Made by a program: the position numbers and the translations under genes. Of a stretch of DNA of 64,000 nucleotides, positions 17,150 to 26,160 are shown one piece after another (the first letter of the stretch is position 1; each line of letters opens with the position of its first letter). The DNA is from Winogradskya humida (GTDB taxonomy: Bacteria > Actinomycetota > Actinomycetes > Mycobacteriales > Micromonosporaceae): NCBI RefSeq assembly GCF_016862215.1, contig NZ_BOMN01000023.1, positions 147,678 through 211,677 of the forward strand, in the 5' to 3' direction. Under the pieces are notes generated by a model. The model ran no database searches. It was not told the origin of the DNA and saw nothing but the letters and a program-made list of their open reading frames with translations.

Positions 17150-17642
17150 AGGTCTCCTCCACCAGGATCGGCAAACCCGATGAACCCATGCAAACACCCC
17201 GCCCTGACACCCCCCAGACACCAACCTGACACGAGGCTGACGTGACCCACCTCACAACACGGCCGTGACGGGGTTGCGCTGGGGAACTGAGTCGAGAAAA
17301 GGTGCAACTCGATGGGTTGAGGGTTGGTCACAGCCTGCAGTGAGCCGGCCGTCGAAGGCCGAGCCTGAGGCATTGAGGGCGGGTTTCCCTCAGGCGGTCC
17401 GGCCACGGTTTTGAGCCACTCCGCGTAAGGGCACGCGTTCTTTCAGTTACTTTCCGGGTGCACGACATCACCCGCCCCGGCCTGCCCGCCACCCTGACAA
17501 TCGTCGCCTTCCGGCTGCCTCCACCGCCTGGCGAATGCCGAAATGGTCGCTATTTGTCAATCGTATCCGTGTGATCCCTCTCAACCCCGTAATGGCACGC
17601 CCAGCACTTCCGATCATGGGTTTCCCTGGGAAGAATCAAGGA
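17150..17642. other. Intergenic region upstream of the P450 operon
   Basis: No gene with coding character is seen on either strand for about 490 bp. It must hold the P450 operon promoter and possibly that of the next gene. The only structure found is an 8-bp inverted repeat (17363-17370 with 17388-17395, loop 17 nt). The right half is richer in A/T than the surrounding coding DNA. Confidence 0.5.
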
Positions 17643-18008
17643 ATGCACTTCGCTCAGCTGGAGATTTTTACGACTATTGAATTGGCGTGGATGCGTAACC
17701 CGACGCGGCGCCGGAAATACTCTCCGGCGACCGAAGTATTCCGGCGTGAGCATCGGGTCCGGCGGGCTTTCGGGAAAGCCCTCGGCCACACCGCCCGGCT
17801 GCGGCGTGACTCTCCCGAGGCGCGGACGCCGGACGGCAGGCTCCTGTGGATCGAGGCTGCACGTGCGTTGTTCCGTGACGCGAATGCCAGCCGGGTGCAG
17901 GCCGACGCCGCATATGAGCGTGATCGCAGGCGTGCCGCCGGTGACCTGTTCGACTGGGCCCGGTTCACCAGCCGATGGCGAATCAAATACGGCGTCACCT
18001 GCTCATGA
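17643..18008 (+). CDS. Small basic protein, paralogue of the 27700 gene
   Basis: A 121-residue Arg-rich protein of unknown function. The start at ATG 17643 is chosen by comparison with a second gene in this window (27700): both begin with a QL(E/Q)IF motif, then M-R at a fixed distance, a Y-S-A/P-A segment, E-F-R/FRREH, and R(R)A(F/W)GK. An upstream in-frame start at 17535 has no counterpart in the paralogue. The conserved N-terminal ~55 residues look helical and positively charged, possibly nucleic-acid binding; this copy then ends after ~65 more residues. It sits 90 bp before an IS element. Confidence 0.6.
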   Translation: MHFAQLEIFTTIELAWMRNPTRRRKYSPATEVFRREHRVRRAFGKALGHTARLRRDSPEARTPDGRLLWIEAARALFRDANASRVQADAAYERDRRRAAGDLFDWARFTSRWRIKYGVTCS

Positions 18009-18098
18009 GACGATCCCCATGGCCCCCGCGAGACTCCCCGGGTCAGGGCCCGCGACAGGAACACTCCGTATCGGGGTACGCCCCCATGAGGGGACGTC

Positions 18099-19039
18099 TG
18101 ATTCACGTATTTTGTGAGTTATGTGATTTGGGGGTCTCGCCAGGTTGGGGTGGTTTCGTCGGCGGCTCGGCGGGTGAGGTTGTCAATCATGGCTATGCGG
18201 ATCATGTTTTCTGAGGTGGTGGGCAGGGTTTCATAGTCGCGGACCAGGCGGCGGTGGTGCATGAGCCAGCCGAGCGTGCGTTCGACGACCCATCTACGTT
18301 TGATGATCGTGAAGCCTTTGACCTGGGGATCCTTGCTGACGATTTCGACGTCGACGCCGAGTGCGGCGCCGTGCTCGACCACTTTCTGGCGGAAGCCGGT
18401 ATCGACCCATGCTTTGGTCAGGGTGGGGTGGATTGCGGTGGCCTGGTTGAGTAGATCGATACCGATCAGGTTGTCACTGGCGCTGGCGGCGGTGACGATG
18501 ACGGCGAGCAGCAGGCCGATGGTGTCAGTGATGATGCCGCGTTTACGGCCGATGTTTTTCTTGCCGGCGTCGATGCCCTGGGTGTCGAGCGGGACATTGG
18601 TGGAGGTCTTCACGCTCTGACTGTCCATGATGGATGCTTTGGGTTCGAGGCGGCGGCCGGTCTTGTTACGTACCAAGCCGTTTAGGCTGTAATTGAGGTC
18701 GGTGAAGATGCCGTCTTCGCTCCATAGTTTGAAGTATCCGTAGACGCTCTGCCATGGCGGGAGGTCGTGCGGCAAGTAGCGCCAGGCGATGCCGGTGCGG
18801 TTGACGTAGAGGATCGCATTGAAGATCTCCCGGAGATCATGCTCGGCGACTCGGCCCCCGACGCCGGCCTCGGTGCGGGCTTGACGCCACGCAGTCAACC
18901 GGTCCTCGATCAACGCCCAGCGGGCGTCGGAGAGGTCACTTGGATAGGTGGCGCGTTCGCTCATCTTGGTGCATTTACCGTCGGTAAGAAGCAGTGCCGC
19001 GCACGGAAAGTGTGTCGTTCTTACCGCGAAGGTGAATCA
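18099..19039 (-). mobile_element. IS5-family insertion sequence, about 0.94 kb
   Basis: A single complete transposase gene is bracketed by imperfect inverted ends: TGATTCAC at 18099-18106 and its complement GTGAATCA at 19032-19039, followed inward by weaker matches (GT.AG). The length fits one-ORF IS5 elements. I could not see a clean target-site duplication: bases outside the ends differ, so the exact ends may be off by a few bases or one flank may have changed since insertion. Confidence 0.65.
18119..18964 (-). CDS. IS5-family DDE transposase
   Basis: A 281-residue transposase in one uninterrupted frame. The N-terminal DUF4096-type domain (LSDARWALIEDRL ... AWRYLPHDLPPW) is followed by the DDE core: first Asp in MDSQSVKT, second in AWVDTGF, and Glu in RWVVERTLGWL with the downstream R/K-rich YREK-like helix. 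All three acidic residues are present and no frameshift is seen, so the element may still be mobile. A degraded transposase tail of the same general type occurs at 58835-59050. Confidence 0.92.
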   Translation of the reverse strand: MSERATYPSDLSDARWALIEDRLTAWRQARTEAGVGGRVAEHDLREIFNAILYVNRTGIAWRYLPHDLPPWQSVYGYFKLWSEDGIFTDLNYSLNGLVRNKTGRRLEPKASIMDSQSVKTSTNVPLDTQGIDAGKKNIGRKRGIITDTIGLLLAVIVTAASASDNLIGIDLLNQATAIHPTLTKAWVDTGFRQKVVEHGAALGVDVEIVSKDPQVKGFTIIKRRWVVERTLGWLMHHRRLVRDYETLPTTSENMIRIAMIDNLTRRAADETTPTWRDPQIT

Positions 19040-19331
19040 AACCCGATCGAGGGACCAGATGCCCTCATTTCATCTTGGAGGATCAGGGCGAAAAGCCGGT
19101 TATCTGGATGATCCGATCTTTAAGTGAGCCCAATTCTGATGGTGGCAAACCGGCGTTATCCCCACTAACCAGAACTAAACATCCAGTGAGACCAGGTCAG
19201 CGCTTTCCTAGGAATGTGACGCTGATTTACCGCACGCACACCGATGTGGGGATAGCTCACTGAGCCTTTCCGGATAACGGCCTGTGACGCAGATTAATGG
19301 TTCGGGGGTGCAGGGCGACGCTGTGGCTGTG
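19040..19331. other. AT-richer non-coding stretch right of the IS
   Basis: About 290 bp with visibly lower G+C than its neighbours and no credible reading frame. It contains a 9-bp inverted repeat (TATCCCCAC at 19157-19165 and GTGGGGATA at 19246-19254). It may be old mobile-element debris; nothing identifiable remains. Confidence 0.4.
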
Positions 19332-19838
19332 TCAGGGCTGGTAGAGCTCGGCGATTCTGACGAGGGTGCCGGCCTGCAGGGTGATGCTGACCGCGGCGTC
19401 GTCGCCGGCGAGGCGGGCCATGTAGCCGGTGGTGGACTTGCAGGTGCTGCCGCCGGTCATGGTGCCGGCGCAGCTGCCGTCGCCGATGTCGCGCATGTCG
19501 AGTTTGGTGGCCATCGGGAGGGTGACGCGGGTGTTGCTGGCGTCGATGACGACCTCCTGCGAGCAGCGGGCCTCGACGGGGGAGATGTGCAGCGCCTTGC
19601 AGTAGTCGGGGCCGGTCTGGAAGATGATCGGCTCGACGACGGCGGCCTTGTTGGCCGGGTCGAAGGAGAGCAGCTTGGCGGTGGTGGTGAGGTCGCCGGT
19701 CAGCTCCGGGAAGGTGGGCAGCAGCCGGGTCGGCGATGCGGCCGGGGACGCCTGCGCGCTGGGGCTCACCGCAGGGGTGGCGCCGCAGGCCGCGACGGCC
19801 AGCAGGAGCAGCAAGGGTACGGGTAGGAGTCGGCGCAT
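19332..19838 (-). CDS. Secreted lipoprotein of unknown function
   Basis: A 168-residue lipoprotein with a clear signal (MRRLLPVPLLLLL) and lipobox AVAAC, then a Ser/Pro/Ala-rich tether and a ~125-residue globular domain with four cysteines that could form two disulfides. I do not recognise the domain. It starts 9 bp after the stop of another lipoprotein gene, so the two are probably co-expressed and may act together at the outer face of the membrane. Confidence 0.8.
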   Translation of the reverse strand: MRRLLPVPLLLLLAVAACGATPAVSPSAQASPAASPTRLLPTFPELTGDLTTTAKLLSFDPANKAAVVEPIIFQTGPDYCKALHISPVEARCSQEVVIDASNTRVTLPMATKLDMRDIGDGSCAGTMTGGSTCKSTTGYMARLAGDDAAVSITLQAGTLVRIAELYQP

Positions 19839-19847
19839 CGTCGTCTC

Positions 19848-20507
19848 TCAGTACGTGGAGAGCTCGATGTGGCCGTCGGGCAGGCGGGTGCCGGCGGCGT
19901 CGTATGCTCCCAGGTCGGTCCACTGGCTGCTGTCGTGCACGTCGGCGGGGTCGAACCAGAAGACGGTCTGGCCGGGGTCCTCGCTCCAGGGGGCGAGGTG
20001 GGCCTCGATGGTGCGGTTCACCTCGCGGACCGTGATCCTGGCAGGGGTGCCCGAGTAGTAGCCGAACGCGGGCTGGACGGATTTGTCGAGGAGGTCCATC
20101 TGGGCCTGCATCGGGTGGAAACCGGGGTCCGTGGCCTTGCCCTCGTACTCGCTGATCGTCAGGTCCTCGCGGACGATGTTCTTCGGCAGGCGCACGCCGA
20201 TGGCGAAGCCGAACGCGCTGGTCTCGTTCACGATCTTGCCGGTGACCCCGAAGATGACGTACGGGTTGCCGTCCGCGTCCTTGAGCCCGCCGAGGTCGAT
20301 CACGTCGCCGAGCGGGCCCTTGGCGCCGTTCTCGGTGTCGATCTTCGGCTTGGGGGCCCTGGTCGTGGGCGAGGGCGCCGCCGACGAGGCGATCGGCGCG
20401 CCGGCCTGCCAGGTCGGGCTGGTGCCGGGCGCGGCGCATCCGGCGGCCAGGACCATCGAGGCGGCCAGCGACGCGGTGGCCGCGACGCCGGCGGGGATCG
20501 TTCTCAT
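19848..20507 (-). CDS. Secreted lipoprotein of unknown function
   Basis: A 219-residue lipoprotein if started at ATG 20507, which yields a proper signal peptide with lipobox LAAGC; the frame extends further upstream but without signal character. A Ser/Pro/Thr tether leads to a beta-rich domain (DGNPYVIFGVTGKIVNE, VFWFDPADVHDSS) that looks like an immunoglobulin-like or DUF4352-type extracellular domain, but this is only a guess. It lies between the pepN gene (10 bp upstream on the same strand) and a second lipoprotein gene. Confidence 0.78.
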   Translation of the reverse strand: MRTIPAGVAATASLAASMVLAAGCAAPGTSPTWQAGAPIASSAAPSPTTRAPKPKIDTENGAKGPLGDVIDLGGLKDADGNPYVIFGVTGKIVNETSAFGFAIGVRLPKNIVREDLTISEYEGKATDPGFHPMQAQMDLLDKSVQPAFGYYSGTPARITVREVNRTIEAHLAPWSEDPGQTVFWFDPADVHDSSQWTDLGAYDAAGTRLPDGHIELSTY

Positions 20508-20517
20508 CGACCGCACC

Positions 20518-22878
20518 TTATCGGATCGGCGCTGCCCCGCGGTCGTCCAGCTCGTCCTCCCAGTGCCGGCGCAGGACGGTGGGGAGGTCACCGCGCAGCT
20601 CCTCGCGTACCAAATCAAGATCTTGACTGGTCAGGGGGTGGGCGGGGAAAGCCCGGCCGACCGCGGTGGCGAACGAGGAGCCGCGCCGGGCCAGTGCCGG
20701 GGCGGCCGCGAGATAGGGCGCGACGGGCTGCGGCCGGGAAGGGGACCAGTATCCGGCGGCCAGGGCCCGGAAGCGGCGGGTGGAAATCCCGGGATCCTCG
20801 GTCATCGCGGCCCAGGCCCCAGCTTTCGCCTCCGCGGTGGGGCGGGCGGCCAGGGCGGTGGCGGCGCCGAGCTCGCCCGCGGCGGTGCCGTCCCGCAGCC
20901 GCTCGGCCTCGATCTGAGCGGCGTCGAGACCGCCGAGCTCGGCCAGCCGGTGCACGACCGCCCAGCGCAGCTCCGGGTCGAGGGCCAGCTTCTGGTCGGT
21001 CGCGCCGTTGTCGAGCCAGCGGTACAGCGTCGCGGTGTCGCTCGTGCTCCACGCGAGCCCCCGGGCCAGGGCGATCGCGCGCTGCTCGTCCGGCTCGCCG
21101 TCCGGTGCGCAGGCCGCGGCGACCACTTCCAGGGCGGCGGGCACGTCCGTGCGGCGGAGGAGGTCGTTCAGGGTGCGGTCGAGGGCAGCGGTCACCAGGG
21201 TCGGCGACGGCTCGCGGGGCAGCTGACGCGCGATCAGGTCGAGGTGTGCGGCGGCGGGCGCCCGGTCGAGCAGCGTCGCCCACAGCACCGCCCGGACGAG
21301 CGGGTCCGGCAGGTCGGCCAGCCCGCGCGTCACGGCATCGTACGAGTACGGGTCCAGCTCGATGCGCGCGAACGTCTCGCCGTACGCGTTGGGCACCACG
21401 ACCAGCCCCGCCCACTCGGGCAGCTCCAGCGGCTCGTCCGCGAGATCGACCATCCGCGCCCCGGCCAGCTCGAGTTCCGGGGAATACGCCGCGACCGTGA
21501 ACCGATGCGGGCGTACGCCGTCGCGGGTCAGGACCGGGACGTCGCCGTGCCGGGACACGCGGATCGTGTCGTGGCCCGCCTTGCGCAACCACACCTCAGC
21601 CCAGCCCCGCACGTCGCGCGGTGAGTGGGCGTCGAGCGCCGACAGCAGGTCCTCCAGGGTGGCGTTGCCGAACGCGTGGGCGGTGAGGTGCGCGTTCACC
21701 CCGGCAAGGAAGTCCACCGGCCCCAGCCAGGTCACGAGCTGCCGCAGGACGGCGTTGCCCTTGCCGTAGGAGATGGCGTCGAAGATCGTCATGCCGGTGT
21801 CCACGTCGGGGACGTCCTCGGCGGCCGGGGCGACCGGGTGCGTGGACCGGCGGCGGTCGGCCCGGTAGGCGCCGGGTTTGTAGGCGGCCTCGAACGACAC
21901 GCGCGCCCCGGCGTACCCGGCGACGGTCTCCGCCACCTCGAAGCCCATGTAGTCCGCGAAGGACTCGTTTAGCCACGCGTCCTCCCACCACACCGGCGAG
22001 ACCAGGTCCGCGAACCACATGTGGGACATCTCGTGCGCGATCACCATCGCCTGCCTGCGACGGTCGTCAACGGTGACCCGCTCGCGCGGCAGCAGATTCT
22101 CGTTGACGGTGACGCAGCCGGGGTTCTCCATCGCGCCCCAGTTCAGCTCGGGCACGAAGACCTGGTCGTAGGAGCCGAACGGGAACGGCTCGTCGAAGAT
22201 CGCCGTGTAGTGGTCGTAGCAGACCTCGGTGATCCGGCGCAGCTCCGCGGCGTCCCGCTCCAGCGCACCGGCAAGCGTTCGGCGGGCGTGCCAGCCCATG
22301 GGCAGCCCGCGATGCTCCCACCGCACCGAGTGGTACGGCCCGGCCACGACGACGAACTGGTTGCACGGGATCGGCGGCGTCGCGGCGAACGCGGCGGGGC
22401 CCGTGGGCAGGCCGTTTGAAAGGACCGTCCACGCCGGATCCGCGGTCACGCGTACCGTGATGGGGGCTTTGAGGTCGAGCTGGTCGAAGCAGGCGAACAA
22501 TCGCTGGGCGGCGTCCAGCCCCAGATATCCGCCGACGTAACGCTCACCGTCCACCGGATCGGTGAACGTGTGCATGCCCTCGCCGTCGGTGACGTAGCGC
22601 AGCCGGGCGTCCACAACGACTTCGTGCGTGCCGGGTGCCAGGCCGTCGAGGGAGATCCGCTTCCCGTCGTACGCCGGCAGAGCTGTATCGCCGTTGATCG
22701 TCACCTCGAGTTCCTCGGCCCGGTGCAGCTCGAGGAACGTGTCACCGCCCTCGGTCCGGAACCGTACGGTTGCCCGGCTCCGGAACGCGTCCGGCGACCT
22801 GACATCGAACTCCAGGTCGTAGGAGACGGCGGAGAGCATGGCGGCCCGGGCGCGGGCCTCGTCCAGAGTCAGCGACAC
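20518..22878 (-). CDS. pepN: Aminopeptidase N, M1 family
   Basis: A 786-residue zinc metallopeptidase. The substrate-amine motif GAMEN occurs near residue 245, followed by the zinc site HEMSHMWFADLV and the third ligand in NESFADYMG; the catalytic Tyr region is in the following helices. The long C-terminal ERAP1-like helical domain is present, somewhat shorter than the 840-870 residues common in actinobacterial PepN, mainly by small deletions. It is a cytosolic enzyme that removes N-terminal amino acids from peptides. It starts at ATG 22878 and is separated from the next gene upstream by a hairpin terminator. Confidence 0.95.
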   Translation of the reverse strand: MSLTLDEARARAAMLSAVSYDLEFDVRSPDAFRSRATVRFRTEGGDTFLELHRAEELEVTINGDTALPAYDGKRISLDGLAPGTHEVVVDARLRYVTDGEGMHTFTDPVDGERYVGGYLGLDAAQRLFACFDQLDLKAPITVRVTADPAWTVLSNGLPTGPAAFAATPPIPCNQFVVVAGPYHSVRWEHRGLPMGWHARRTLAGALERDAAELRRITEVCYDHYTAIFDEPFPFGSYDQVFVPELNWGAMENPGCVTVNENLLPRERVTVDDRRRQAMVIAHEMSHMWFADLVSPVWWEDAWLNESFADYMGFEVAETVAGYAGARVSFEAAYKPGAYRADRRRSTHPVAPAAEDVPDVDTGMTIFDAISYGKGNAVLRQLVTWLGPVDFLAGVNAHLTAHAFGNATLEDLLSALDAHSPRDVRGWAEVWLRKAGHDTIRVSRHGDVPVLTRDGVRPHRFTVAAYSPELELAGARMVDLADEPLELPEWAGLVVVPNAYGETFARIELDPYSYDAVTRGLADLPDPLVRAVLWATLLDRAPAAAHLDLIARQLPREPSPTLVTAALDRTLNDLLRRTDVPAALEVVAAACAPDGEPDEQRAIALARGLAWSTSDTATLYRWLDNGATDQKLALDPELRWAVVHRLAELGGLDAAQIEAERLRDGTAAGELGAATALAARPTAEAKAGAWAAMTEDPGISTRRFRALAAGYWSPSRPQPVAPYLAAAPALARRGSSFATAVGRAFPAHPLTSQDLDLVREELRGDLPTVLRRHWEDELDDRGAAPIR

Positions 22879-22897
22879 CCTGACATTGTGTACGCCA

Positions 22898-22926
22898 GAG
22901 CCCCGGCCGCATCGCGACCGGGGCTC
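22898..22926 (-). terminator. Hairpin terminator after the sugar-binding protein gene
   Basis: A perfect 9-bp stem (GAGCCCCGG at 22898-22906 with CCGGGGCTC at 22918-22926) and 11-nt loop lies 22 bp past the stop at 22948 and before pepN. No T-run follows. Confidence 0.65.
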
Positions 22927-22947
22927 CTCTTCCTACTGCGTGTGTGC

Positions 22948-24054
22948 CTACTTGATGCCGGCAGCGGTGCAGGGCTCGACGAAGCGGCCGGTGCAGACGG
23001 CCTTCTTGGTGACGAAGCCGTCGGCGATGACCGAGGCGACGTTCTTCTTCATGATGGACTTCGGCTTCAGCAGCACGGCCGGGATGAACGCGCCCGACAC
23101 GGGGTCCTTGGCGCGCCCGTCGGCCGCGACCTTCTCACCCTTGAACAGGCCGATCGCGAGGTTGGCGGCGGCCGTGGCCTCGTCCTTGATCGGCTTGTAG
23201 ACGGTCATGCACTGGTCGCCCACGAGGATGTTCTGCAGACCCTGCACCTCGGCGTCCTGCCCGGTGACCGGCACGATGCCGTTGACCTTGCGCTCCTTGA
23301 GGATCTGGATCGCGGCGCTGGCGATGGTGTCGTTGGCCGCGAGCACGCCGTCGATCTGCCCGGCGGTCGTGTTGAAGATCTCGCGGAAGACGGTGACCGC
23401 CTCCTCGCGCTTCCAGTCGGCGACGGCCTGCTCCGGGCCCTTCATGTACTCGCCGGAGTCGAACTTCTCCTGCAGGACGGTGTCCGCGCCCTCCTTGAAC
23501 AGGGTGGCGTTGTTGTCCGTCGTCGAACCGTTGAGGTACACGATGCGCGGGATCTTCTTCTTCTTGGCGGTCACGCACTTGACCAGCCCGACGGCCTGCA
23601 GCCGGCCGACCTCCTCGTTGTCGAAGCTGACGTAGTAGTCAGCGCCGCCGTTGAGGGTGAGCCGGTCGTAGTCGATCGTCTTGACGCCGTTGGCCCGGGC
23701 CTTCTCCAGCACGTACGCGCCGCTGTCGGGGTCCAGGTTGGCGATCATCAGCACGGTGACGCCGTCGGCGATCATGCGGTCGCCGATCTTCTTGAAGTTC
23801 TCGCCGTCGCCCTGCGCGTTCTCGATCTCCACCGGCACGTCGGCGGCGTCGAACGCGGCCTTCAGCAGCTTCGGGTCGTCCGTTCCCCAGCGCTGGCTGG
23901 TGGTGGTGTCGGGCAGGATGACACCGACCTTGCCGGTGCCGTCACCACCGCGGGTAGGCACCGATGCGGCGCTGTCGCCGTCATCGCTGCAGGCGGCCGT
24001 GCCGCCCAGAGTGAGCATGCCGACTGCCGCGAGGGCAACGAGGTTACGACGCAC
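22948..24054 (-). CDS. Sugar ABC-transporter substrate-binding lipoprotein (XylF/ChvE-like)
   Basis: A 368-residue periplasmic-binding-protein type 1. GTG 24054 is preceded by GGAGGAG at good spacing and yields a signal peptide with lipobox-like GTAAC. The mature part has the features of xylose/glucose/galactose binding proteins: VGVILPDTTTSQRW, IANLDPDSGA, the ligand-loop DYDRLTLNGGADYYVSFDNEEVG, and ANDTIASAA. It would capture a pentose or hexose outside the cell. No permease or ATPase gene is next to it, unlike xylFGH; it is an orphan receptor that must share a transporter or act in signalling. Confidence 0.9.
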   Translation of the reverse strand: MRRNLVALAAVGMLTLGGTAACSDDGDSAASVPTRGGDGTGKVGVILPDTTTSQRWGTDDPKLLKAAFDAADVPVEIENAQGDGENFKKIGDRMIADGVTVLMIANLDPDSGAYVLEKARANGVKTIDYDRLTLNGGADYYVSFDNEEVGRLQAVGLVKCVTAKKKKIPRIVYLNGSTTDNNATLFKEGADTVLQEKFDSGEYMKGPEQAVADWKREEAVTVFREIFNTTAGQIDGVLAANDTIASAAIQILKERKVNGIVPVTGQDAEVQGLQNILVGDQCMTVYKPIKDEATAAANLAIGLFKGEKVAADGRAKDPVSGAFIPAVLLKPKSIMKKNVASVIADGFVTKKAVCTGRFVEPCTAAGIK

Positions 24055-24170
24055 TTGATCTCCTCCAGGGGCGAAACGCGGCAAAGGCTACCAGCGCCCG
24101 GTGGCGAGATTATTTCGGAGACCACGGTCGTGACCCAAGTGTTGCCGTCCGTAGGGTTTGCGCTGCTAGA

Positions 24171-24890
24171 TCACGCGGCTGCCACGCGCGCCACACCGCG
24201 GGCACGGACAGTGGTGGTACGAACGGCCGACGTCCGGGTGGACGTAAAGAGAACCCAGCAGACGATCAGCGCGCTCGTGAGGCCGACCATCGCCGACGCC
24301 CAGACGGCAGGCTGACCGGTGCTCAGCCCGTACGTCATCCAGGACGCGCAGGCCGCGGCGGCCAGCCGCCAGCGCAGCGCCGACAGTCCACTCATGTCCT
24401 GCTGGCGGTCGCGCAGCAGCGACAACGGCTGCGGGATCGCGGAGACGAACGACGTCCCGGCGAGCACCAGACCGAGGAACGCGGCGGCCTGGTGGCTGCT
24501 CGCGGCGGTCAGCCACGTCGCGGCGGCGCTGCCCAGGGTCGCGGTCAGGATGCCGGCCGCACCCGCGGCGCTCGTCGCCAGCTTGCGGCGCTGCCGAAGG
24601 TGACTTTGCTTGATCAGTACGGTCGTCAGCACCGCGAGCCCCGCACCGCCCGTGACGGCGTTCGTGATGATCTGCACCGTCTCGCCGGTCAGCGCCCCGT
24701 ACGTGATCCATCCGACCGGCATCGCCACACCCAGGAAGCAGGCGGAGGCGTTGAGGCCGTTCGTCTGACCCTTGGCGCATGAACGCCACACCTGGGGCCA
24801 GGGAAGAGCGATGGACAGGGCGGCACCGACATAGCCGAGCAGGGCGAAGGTATGCATGATCCGTTTCCGGTAGGCGGTGTTCGTGGACAT
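24171..24890 (-). CDS. PQ-loop (SWEET/cystinosin-like) membrane protein
   Basis: A ~239-residue polytopic membrane protein with about seven hydrophobic helices and two internally similar segments: WPQVWRSCAKGQTNGLN...WITYG and IPQPLSLLRDRQQDMSGLS...WMTYG. Each has the Pro-Gln pair and the charged loop that define PQ-loop repeats, so this is a two-repeat protein of the SWEET/KDEL-receptor/cystinosin superfamily, expected to transport a small solute. The start is uncertain: ATG 24890 is used; ATG 24899 and ATG 24857 are in frame and none has a strong ribosome site. It is divergent from the deaminase gene. Confidence 0.78.
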   Translation of the reverse strand: MSTNTAYRKRIMHTFALLGYVGAALSIALPWPQVWRSCAKGQTNGLNASACFLGVAMPVGWITYGALTGETVQIITNAVTGGAGLAVLTTVLIKQSHLRQRRKLATSAAGAAGILTATLGSAAATWLTAASSHQAAAFLGLVLAGTSFVSAIPQPLSLLRDRQQDMSGLSALRWRLAAAACASWMTYGLSTGQPAVWASAMVGLTSALIVCWVLFTSTRTSAVRTTTVRARGVARVAAA

Positions 24891-24994
24891 CAGTCCCATC
24901 GCCCGGCCCCCGGCGCGCCTGACAAGATCAACACGTGAGAGGTGCCACGGTGGAAAGCCACCGTTTCGCACCCAAGTTCCGGGGAGAGCTGACG

Positions 24995-25948
24995 ATGCTG
25001 CCGCTGATCGACCTGCACCGACACCTAGAAGGCTCCGTACGCTCCAGCACCTTCGTCGACATCGCCCGCCGCGACGGCCACCCCCTCGCCGCAGCACCCC
25101 ACCCCAGAAACGCCCTGGTCGCCACCACCGGCACCCCGGGCGGACTCCTCCCGTACCTGGCCAAGGTCGACGACCAGATCGGCGTCCTGGCCACCCTCCC
25201 GGACTGGCACCGCGCCGCCCAGGAGGCCGTCGACGACGCCTTCAACGACGGCCTCGACTACGTGGAGTTCCGCTTCAGCCCGTACTTCATCCAGCAGCAG
25301 ACCGGCCTCCCCCCGGAAGCCGTCATCGACGCCGTCTCCTCAGGCGTCGCAGCAGCCTCGGCCCGCACCGGCCTCCCCGTCGGCCTCATCGCCACCGTCC
25401 TGCGAGACCTCGGCCCTGACCTGGCTCTCTCCCAGATCCACACCTTCCTCACCCGCCGTGACGTCTGGTGCGGGGTGGACCTGGCGGGAAACGAGGCAGG
25501 CTACGAGGCATCCCTGTTCAAACCCGCCTTCCAGCAGGCCCGCGACGCCGGCCTCCACATCACGATCCACGCCGGCGAGGCAGCAGGCCCGGAAAGCGTC
25601 CGCGCAGCCGTCCAGGACCTCGGCGCCGAACGAATCGGCCACGGCGTCCGCGCCGCCGAGGACCCCGCCCTGATGAACTCACTCGCCGCCGCCGGGGTCA
25701 CCCTCGAATGCGCCCTCACCAGCAACACCCAAACCGGCGCCGCCCCCAGTTACGCCCACCACCAGATCCACCAACTCCTCGCCGCCGGCGTCCCCGTCAC
25801 CCTCAACACCGACAACCCCCGAGTCAGCAACACCACCCTCACCCACGAACACACCCTCGCCCGCCACGCCACCGGCCTCACCCCCACCCAACTCCAAACC
25901 ATCGCCCACCACTCCGTCACAGCCGCCTTCACCAACCTCGAGATCTGA
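24995..25948 (+). CDS. Adenosine deaminase-family amidohydrolase
   Basis: A 317-residue TIM-barrel deaminase, start ATG 24995 with GGAGAG upstream. Zinc ligands and catalytic residues are all seen: HRHLEGS, HAGE (His plus catalytic Glu), the RIGHGVR strand, and NTDNPRVSNTTLTHE with the metal Asp. Length and motifs fit the adenosine/adenine/6-aminodeoxyfutalosine deaminase group; sequence alone does not separate these. It would deaminate a purine nucleoside or base in the cytoplasm. The 3' third is extremely C-rich at third codon positions, more so than most neighbours. Confidence 0.9.
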   Translation: MLPLIDLHRHLEGSVRSSTFVDIARRDGHPLAAAPHPRNALVATTGTPGGLLPYLAKVDDQIGVLATLPDWHRAAQEAVDDAFNDGLDYVEFRFSPYFIQQQTGLPPEAVIDAVSSGVAAASARTGLPVGLIATVLRDLGPDLALSQIHTFLTRRDVWCGVDLAGNEAGYEASLFKPAFQQARDAGLHITIHAGEAAGPESVRAAVQDLGAERIGHGVRAAEDPALMNSLAAAGVTLECALTSNTQTGAAPSYAHHQIHQLLAAGVPVTLNTDNPRVSNTTLTHEHTLARHATGLTPTQLQTIAHHSVTAAFTNLEI

Positions 25949-26088
25949 CGAGTAGCTGCCGTCCGCTGCTGGTGGGCGGGCGTCGCAATGTCGGTCGCTC
26001 CGGCTGGGCGGGACATTCAATTCGGTCCGTTATGGGTGTTTATCCGGTTTGTTCCGGCCCTGGACCAGTGTTCGGGGCCCTTTGTTCA

Positions 26089-26160
26089 GTCTCGAGCCGC
26101 TTGTTTGGTCCCGGGCCGCTTGTTTGGTCCCGGGCCGCTTGTTCAGTCCCAGGCCGTGCC
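26089..26160. repeat. 19-bp tandem repeat, about 3.8 copies
   Basis: Units at 26089-26107, 26108-26126 and 26127-26145 match GTCYCGRGCCGCTTGTTYR with few differences, and a fourth unit begins at 26146. The array straddles the stop codon (26143-26145) of the ADP-ribosylglycohydrolase gene, so its right part codes for the last residues. It has no spacers and is not CRISPR. Confidence 0.8.

Noticed and set aside
17535..17642. N-terminal extension of the small basic protein to 17535
   Set aside because: The paralogue at 27700 begins at the equivalent of 17643, and the extension has no ribosome site or conserved sequence.
26089..26160. Possible CRISPR array
   Set aside because: Repeats are contiguous 19-mers without spacers, and no cas gene is in the window.
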